A DNA stretch of 25,035 nucleotides from a virus. Position 1 is the first letter of the stretch. The number at the start of each line of letters is the position of its first letter. Where the stretch lies: IMG/VR virus record IMGVR_UViG_3300010883_000427, positions 1 through 25,035 of that record; one strand, 5' to 3'. Positions 22,468 through 25,035 of the stretch are shown in pieces. Below the pieces are notes generated by a model. It was not told the origin of the DNA and did not search any database. It was given only the letters and a program-made list of their open reading frames with translations. Position numbers and translations under genes: made by a program.

Positions 22468-22496
22468 TTGACTTCGACGGTGAAAGCCGTTATAAT
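22468..22496 (+). promoter_or_regulatory. Sigma70-like early promoter before uvsY
   Basis: -35 TTGACT (22468-22473, five of six consensus bases), 17-base spacer, -10 TATAAT (22491-22496). The spacer contains ACGGT-GAAA-GCCGT, an inverted repeat with a GNRA-type loop. It fits early or middle expression of a recombination gene. Confidence 0.75.
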
Positions 22497-22524
22497 ATAG
22501 TATAAAGCCGTGAGAATATAGTAT
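22483..22524 (+). repeat. 21-bp tandem duplication spanning the uvsY -10 box and start codon
   Basis: Copies at 22483-22503 and 22504-22524 lie head-to-tail and differ at two bases: TATAAT in the first copy is GAGAAT in the second. The second copy ends in the first two bases of the uvsY ATG and supplies GTGAG as its only ribosome-site-like sequence. Confidence 0.85.
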
Positions 22525-22957
22525 GACCTTAGATGATATAATGGCCCTTTGGAGCAAAGACTGCGATCTCGATCGTACAGAGCTCGGTGAAGAGTCATTA
22601 AAGATACCACAACTACACTCAAAATACTTTAACATCTTTTCTAAGGAGAGATTGTTACTACGTAAACTCGAAACCGATCAAAAAGTACTTCATAAGCAGA
22701 AGTATGAATGGTTTAATGGCACTATGGATATAGATGACCTCACAGAACTCTCCTGGGAGCCAAATCCGCTTAAGATATTAAGAACAGATATAGGTCAGTA
22801 CATAGATGCTGATCAAGACATAATACAGCTAAATTTAAAACTAGCGTATCAGAAAGAGAAAGTAGAATTCTTAGAGAATGCTATCAGATCTCTTAACTCG
22901 CGAGGCTTTAATATTAAGTCAGCGATAGATTGGGAGAAATTTAAAGTAGGATTATAA
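22523..22957 (+). CDS. uvsY: Recombination mediator UvsY
   Basis: 144 aa against 137 in T4. UvsY loads the UvsX recombinase onto ssDNA coated with gp32, for recombination-dependent replication and repair. The family layout is present: N-terminal LDDIMALWSKDCDLDRTEL, HSKYFNIFSKERLLLRKLE followed by a Lys-rich helix, and the hallmark end ENAIRSLNSRGFNIKSAID, where T4 has a closely similar SRGFAIKHIQD. The start at 22523 lies in the second copy of a 21-bp tandem repeat. It has its own early-type promoter and is followed after one base by a small gene. Confidence 0.9.
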   Translation: MTLDDIMALWSKDCDLDRTELGEESLKIPQLHSKYFNIFSKERLLLRKLETDQKVLHKQKYEWFNGTMDIDDLTELSWEPNPLKILRTDIGQYIDADQDIIQLNLKLAYQKEKVEFLENAIRSLNSRGFNIKSAIDWEKFKVGL

Positions 22958-22958
22958 T

Positions 22959-23159
22959 ATGATATTACCAAACGACACAGAAGCTAGACACATTGTATGG
23001 GAACTGCATCACGAGATGCACAACACTCGTAATTGTGGATTCACCGGCCTTGATATGAAGAAAAGGCTCTGGGGTATAAAGAATGCTGTTGACGCAGCTC
23101 TAGCAACTGCACCCAAGTACCACGGCGAACCAGAGTTCAAGGAAATTGAAGTTAAATGA
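22959..23159 (+). CDS. Small protein (66 aa) between uvsY and the dehydrogenase, unknown
   Basis: 66 aa with ribosome site AGGA at 22948-22951, 7 bases before the ATG. The sequence is helical and rich in His, Arg and Trp (EARHIVWELHHEMHNTRNCG, then DMKKRLWGIKNAVDAAL). It recalls small conserved proteins next to uvsY in marine T4-like phages, none with a known function. There is no Cys pair or zinc-finger pattern. The TGA overlaps the ATG of the next gene (ATGA, 23156-23159), so it is coupled to the dehydrogenase. Confidence 0.65.
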   Translation: MILPNDTEARHIVWELHHEMHNTRNCGFTGLDMKKRLWGIKNAVDAALATAPKYHGEPEFKEIEVK

Positions 23160-23947
23160 AAGCAGCTATATTAGGATACGGCTTCGTAGGTAAAGCTACT
23201 GAGCAATTATTGATAGACACAGAGTTTGATATTGTTATACAAGATCCAGCACTCGGCTTAAAAATTGATGATTGGACAGACGTAGAGTATGTTTTTATAT
23301 GTGTACCTACTCCTCTGTATGCAACATCTTTTGTCGATGAAAATGGATCAAAGATTCCTGTCTGCGGCAGACTAGAATTACGTCTTGTAGACAATGCAAT
23401 AAGATCTATACCTACTTGTCCAAATGGTAAGCCTCCAAGGATAGTAATACGAAGTACTATTGGCCCAGATCAGCTATCAGCTGATTGGTTATTTATGCCG
23501 GAGTTTTTAAGAGAGATTCATTGGGCAGAAGATGTAGCTAATAAAGACAAGTCTATTATTATAGGCGGGCATGGCGCAGCTGCTCTAGGCGCTCTCATGC
23601 CTAAAGGTAGACAGGTTAAGATAGTTACCGCTAAGGCTGCAGCTATATTTAAATTGAGTCGTAATGCTATGCTAGCAGCAAAGGTAATTATGGCCAATGA
23701 GATCAAAGAGGTATGCGAGACGTATCAAGTTGATTATGAAACTGTTAAAGAGTTATTCATTGTGGATGGTACACTAGGTACTACTCATTTTGATGTTCCG
23801 GGACCAGATGGCAAGTCTGGATTTGGAGGTAAGTGTCTACCTAAAGACACAGAGCATTTCGCTGGGCTACTTCCCTTAACGGATCGTTTTAGTGCAGTGA
23901 ATATATTTAATACGACCGTTATAGAAAATCAAAAGTACAGAAAATGA
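23156..23947 (+). CDS. Short UDP-glucose / GDP-mannose dehydrogenase-like protein
   Basis: 263 aa; cellular enzymes are ~390-450. The NAD-binding Rossmann start is clear (AILGYGFVGKATEQLL, Gly7-x-Gly9-x-x-Gly12), followed by FICVPTPL (48-54), RSTIGP (~99-104), PEFLREIHWAEDV (115-127), and the central helix KLSRNAMLAAKVIMANEIKE. The catalytic-cysteine motif GFGGKCLPKDT is intact with Cys227. The C-terminal sugar-nucleotide-binding domain of full-length enzymes is missing, so the substrate may differ or a partner may be required. It is flanked by 4-base ATGA overlaps on both sides, in one operon with a nucleotidyltransferase. A role in sugar-nucleotide oxidation for glycan or capsule modification is inferred. 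Confidence 0.82.
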   Translation: MKAAILGYGFVGKATEQLLIDTEFDIVIQDPALGLKIDDWTDVEYVFICVPTPLYATSFVDENGSKIPVCGRLELRLVDNAIRSIPTCPNGKPPRIVIRSTIGPDQLSADWLFMPEFLREIHWAEDVANKDKSIIIGGHGAAALGALMPKGRQVKIVTAKAAAIFKLSRNAMLAAKVIMANEIKEVCETYQVDYETVKELFIVDGTLGTTHFDVPGPDGKSGFGGKCLPKDTEHFAGLLPLTDRFSAVNIFNTTVIENQKYRK

Positions 23948-24363
23948 AAATAGGATTCACATGTTCAGCGTTTGATCTGTTGCATGCAGGTCATATTAAT
24001 ATGCTAAGAGAAGCTAAGTCACAATGCGACCATCTCATTTGTGGATTGCAGGTTGATCCATCTCTCGATCGAGATACAAAAAACAAACCTATTCAAACAA
24101 TCGTAGAAAGATATACTCAACTGCAAGCAGTTAGCTATGTAGATGAGATTATTCCCTATGTATACGAGCAAGATCTTAAAGACATCTTAATGATGATGCC
24201 AATTAATATACGTATATTAGGTGAAGAGTATCGCAATGCATCCTTTACAGGTAAAGAGATCTGTCAAGAGAGAGGCATTGAGCTATACTTTAATAATAGA
24301 TCACATAATTTCTCTACGAGCAACCTCAGAAAAAGGGTAGAAGATAATCCAAAGAATGTCTGA
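23944..24363 (+). CDS. TagD-like cytidylyltransferase (glycerol-3-phosphate cytidylyltransferase family)
   Basis: 139 aa, the usual size of the family. The nucleotidyltransferase signature is complete: FTCSAFDLLHAGHINMLREA with His14-x-Gly16-His17, then LICGLQVDPSLD, and the C-terminal STSNLRKRV segment equivalent to the family's second nucleotide-binding motif. LGEEYRNASFTGKEIC resembles phage members. The family activates glycerol-phosphate or sugar phosphates with CTP. The exact substrate is not visible. It starts inside the stop of the dehydrogenase gene and ends 8 bases inside uvsW, so the two sugar-nucleotide genes are wedged between uvsY and uvsW in one operon. Confidence 0.85.
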   Translation: MKIGFTCSAFDLLHAGHINMLREAKSQCDHLICGLQVDPSLDRDTKNKPIQTIVERYTQLQAVSYVDEIIPYVYEQDLKDILMMMPINIRILGEEYRNASFTGKEICQERGIELYFNNRSHNFSTSNLRKRVEDNPKNV

Positions 24364-25035
24364 TCTAATCACCGTCGAAAAATACAACGACGCATACATA
24401 AAGGTATTATGCGAACCGGGTGTAGGATATGAACTATCTGAGTACTTCACATTTGTAGTACCTGGAGCTAAGTTTATGCCGCAGGTTAAAAGTAAATTCT
24501 GGGACGGTAAGATAAGACTTTTCAATGTTGCTACTGGACTCTTATATGCTGGATTAATTCCCTACATAAGAAAGTTTGCTTATGATAGAGAGTATACAGT
24601 TGACGTAGATTACGAATTACAAGATACAGACTATTCATTAAAAGAAGCACAAGAGTTTTGCTCTGCTTCAACTACCTTTGAGCCAAGAGATTATCAAGTA
24701 GAAGCATTTGCTCATGCAATGAGAACAAGAAGAGCTCTATTACTATCACCGACAGCATCAGGCAAGTCATTAATTATCTATATGCTAGCTAAGAAGATGA
24801 TAGAAGCAGGTAGAAAGATACTTGTTATAGTCCCTACTACATCGCTAGTATATCAGATGAAGACAGACTTCCAGGAATATGGCTACGACAAGAATGTAAG
24901 AGTCATTGATGGAACACAAGACAAAAGCTGGCGTAATGATATTGATGAAGACATAGTTGTATCAACCTGGCAGTCAATATATAAAATGCCTAAGCCTTGG
25001 TTTAATCAATTCAAATGTGTTATGGGAGATGAAGC
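24356..25035 (+). CDS. uvsW: UvsW helicase, 5' part (runs off the window)
   Basis: 226 codons are visible; T4 UvsW is ~500 aa. UvsW is an SF2 helicase that unwinds R-loops and regresses forks, switching T4 to recombination-dependent replication. The ATG at 24356 overlaps the previous gene by 8 bases; starting here gives SDLITVEKYNDAYIKVLCEP and the small N-terminal domain with SKFWDGKIRLFNVATG. Helicase motifs follow: Q-motif-like FEPRDYQVEAF (108-118), Walker A SPTASGKS (131-138), Ia IVPTTSLVYQM (158-168), Ic-like VVSTWQSIYK (201-210), and the start of the DEAH box (MGDEA) at the very end. It is adjacent to uvsY as in other T4-like phages. Confidence 0.93.
   Translation, partial: MSDLITVEKYNDAYIKVLCEPGVGYELSEYFTFVVPGAKFMPQVKSKFWDGKIRLFNVATGLLYAGLIPYIRKFAYDREYTVDVDYELQDTDYSLKEAQEFCSASTTFEPRDYQVEAFAHAMRTRRALLLSPTASGKSLIIYMLAKKMIEAGRKILVIVPTTSLVYQMKTDFQEYGYDKNVRVIDGTQDKSWRNDIDEDIVVSTWQSIYKMPKPWFNQFKCVMGDE

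Overview
The window is a 25 kb piece of an AT-rich, T4-like (Straboviridae/Kyanoviridae-type) tailed phage genome with every gene on the + strand. Gene order and protein motifs match the conserved virion module of marine T4-like myophages (cyanophage and pelagiphage type): fibre genes, then 13-14-15-16-17-18-19-20-(67)-(68)-21-22-23, then 3, uvsY and uvsW. There is no photosynthesis gene, so a cyanobacterial host is not indicated. The host cannot be read from the sequence. The E. coli-like ISC-type IscU would fit a proteobacterial host, but that is inference.

Layout. 1-7652: six or seven fibre/structural genes. They carry beta-repeat and phage tail-fibre motifs, two tiny coiled-coil genes, and a 913-residue repeat protein directly before gene 13. 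7656-14695: neck (gp13, gp14), tail sheath stabiliser (gp15), terminase subunits (gp16, gp17), tail sheath (gp18) and tail tube (gp19). 14763-20687: portal (gp20), an acidic gp67-like protein, a gp68-position protein, an 81-aa unknown, prohead protease (gp21), scaffold (gp22) and major capsid protein (gp23), closed by a clear rho-independent terminator. 20812-22466: a 70-aa conserved small gene, then an operon of an IscU-type Fe-S scaffold, an IscA-type Fe-S carrier and tail completion gp3. 22523-25035: uvsY, a 66-aa unknown, a short UDP-glucose-dehydrogenase-like gene, a TagD-like cytidylyltransferase, and the 5' part of uvsW, cut at its DEAH box.

Regulation seen in the sequence. Copies of the T4/cyanophage late-promoter motif NATAAATA stand before the late transcription units: the 913-aa fibre gene and genes 18, 20, 67, 22 and 23. 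Another copy lies inside iscA just ahead of gene 3. Two good sigma70-like promoters (TTGNNN, 17-bp spacer, TATAAT) precede iscU and uvsY. The one before iscU is followed at once by a nested hairpin with a U-tract, which would give a tiny RNA or an attenuated leader.

Most notable points. (1) A two-gene Fe-S assembly cassette lies inside a phage late region, with all metal-ligand cysteines intact. (2) An attenuator-like leader sits in front of it. (3) Two head genes, gp23 and the gp67-like gene, are each broken by an in-frame TAA although the reading frame and homology continue past it. (4) A 21-bp tandem duplication has copied the uvsY -10 box onto the start codon. (5) Nucleotide-sugar genes are inserted between uvsY and uvsW.
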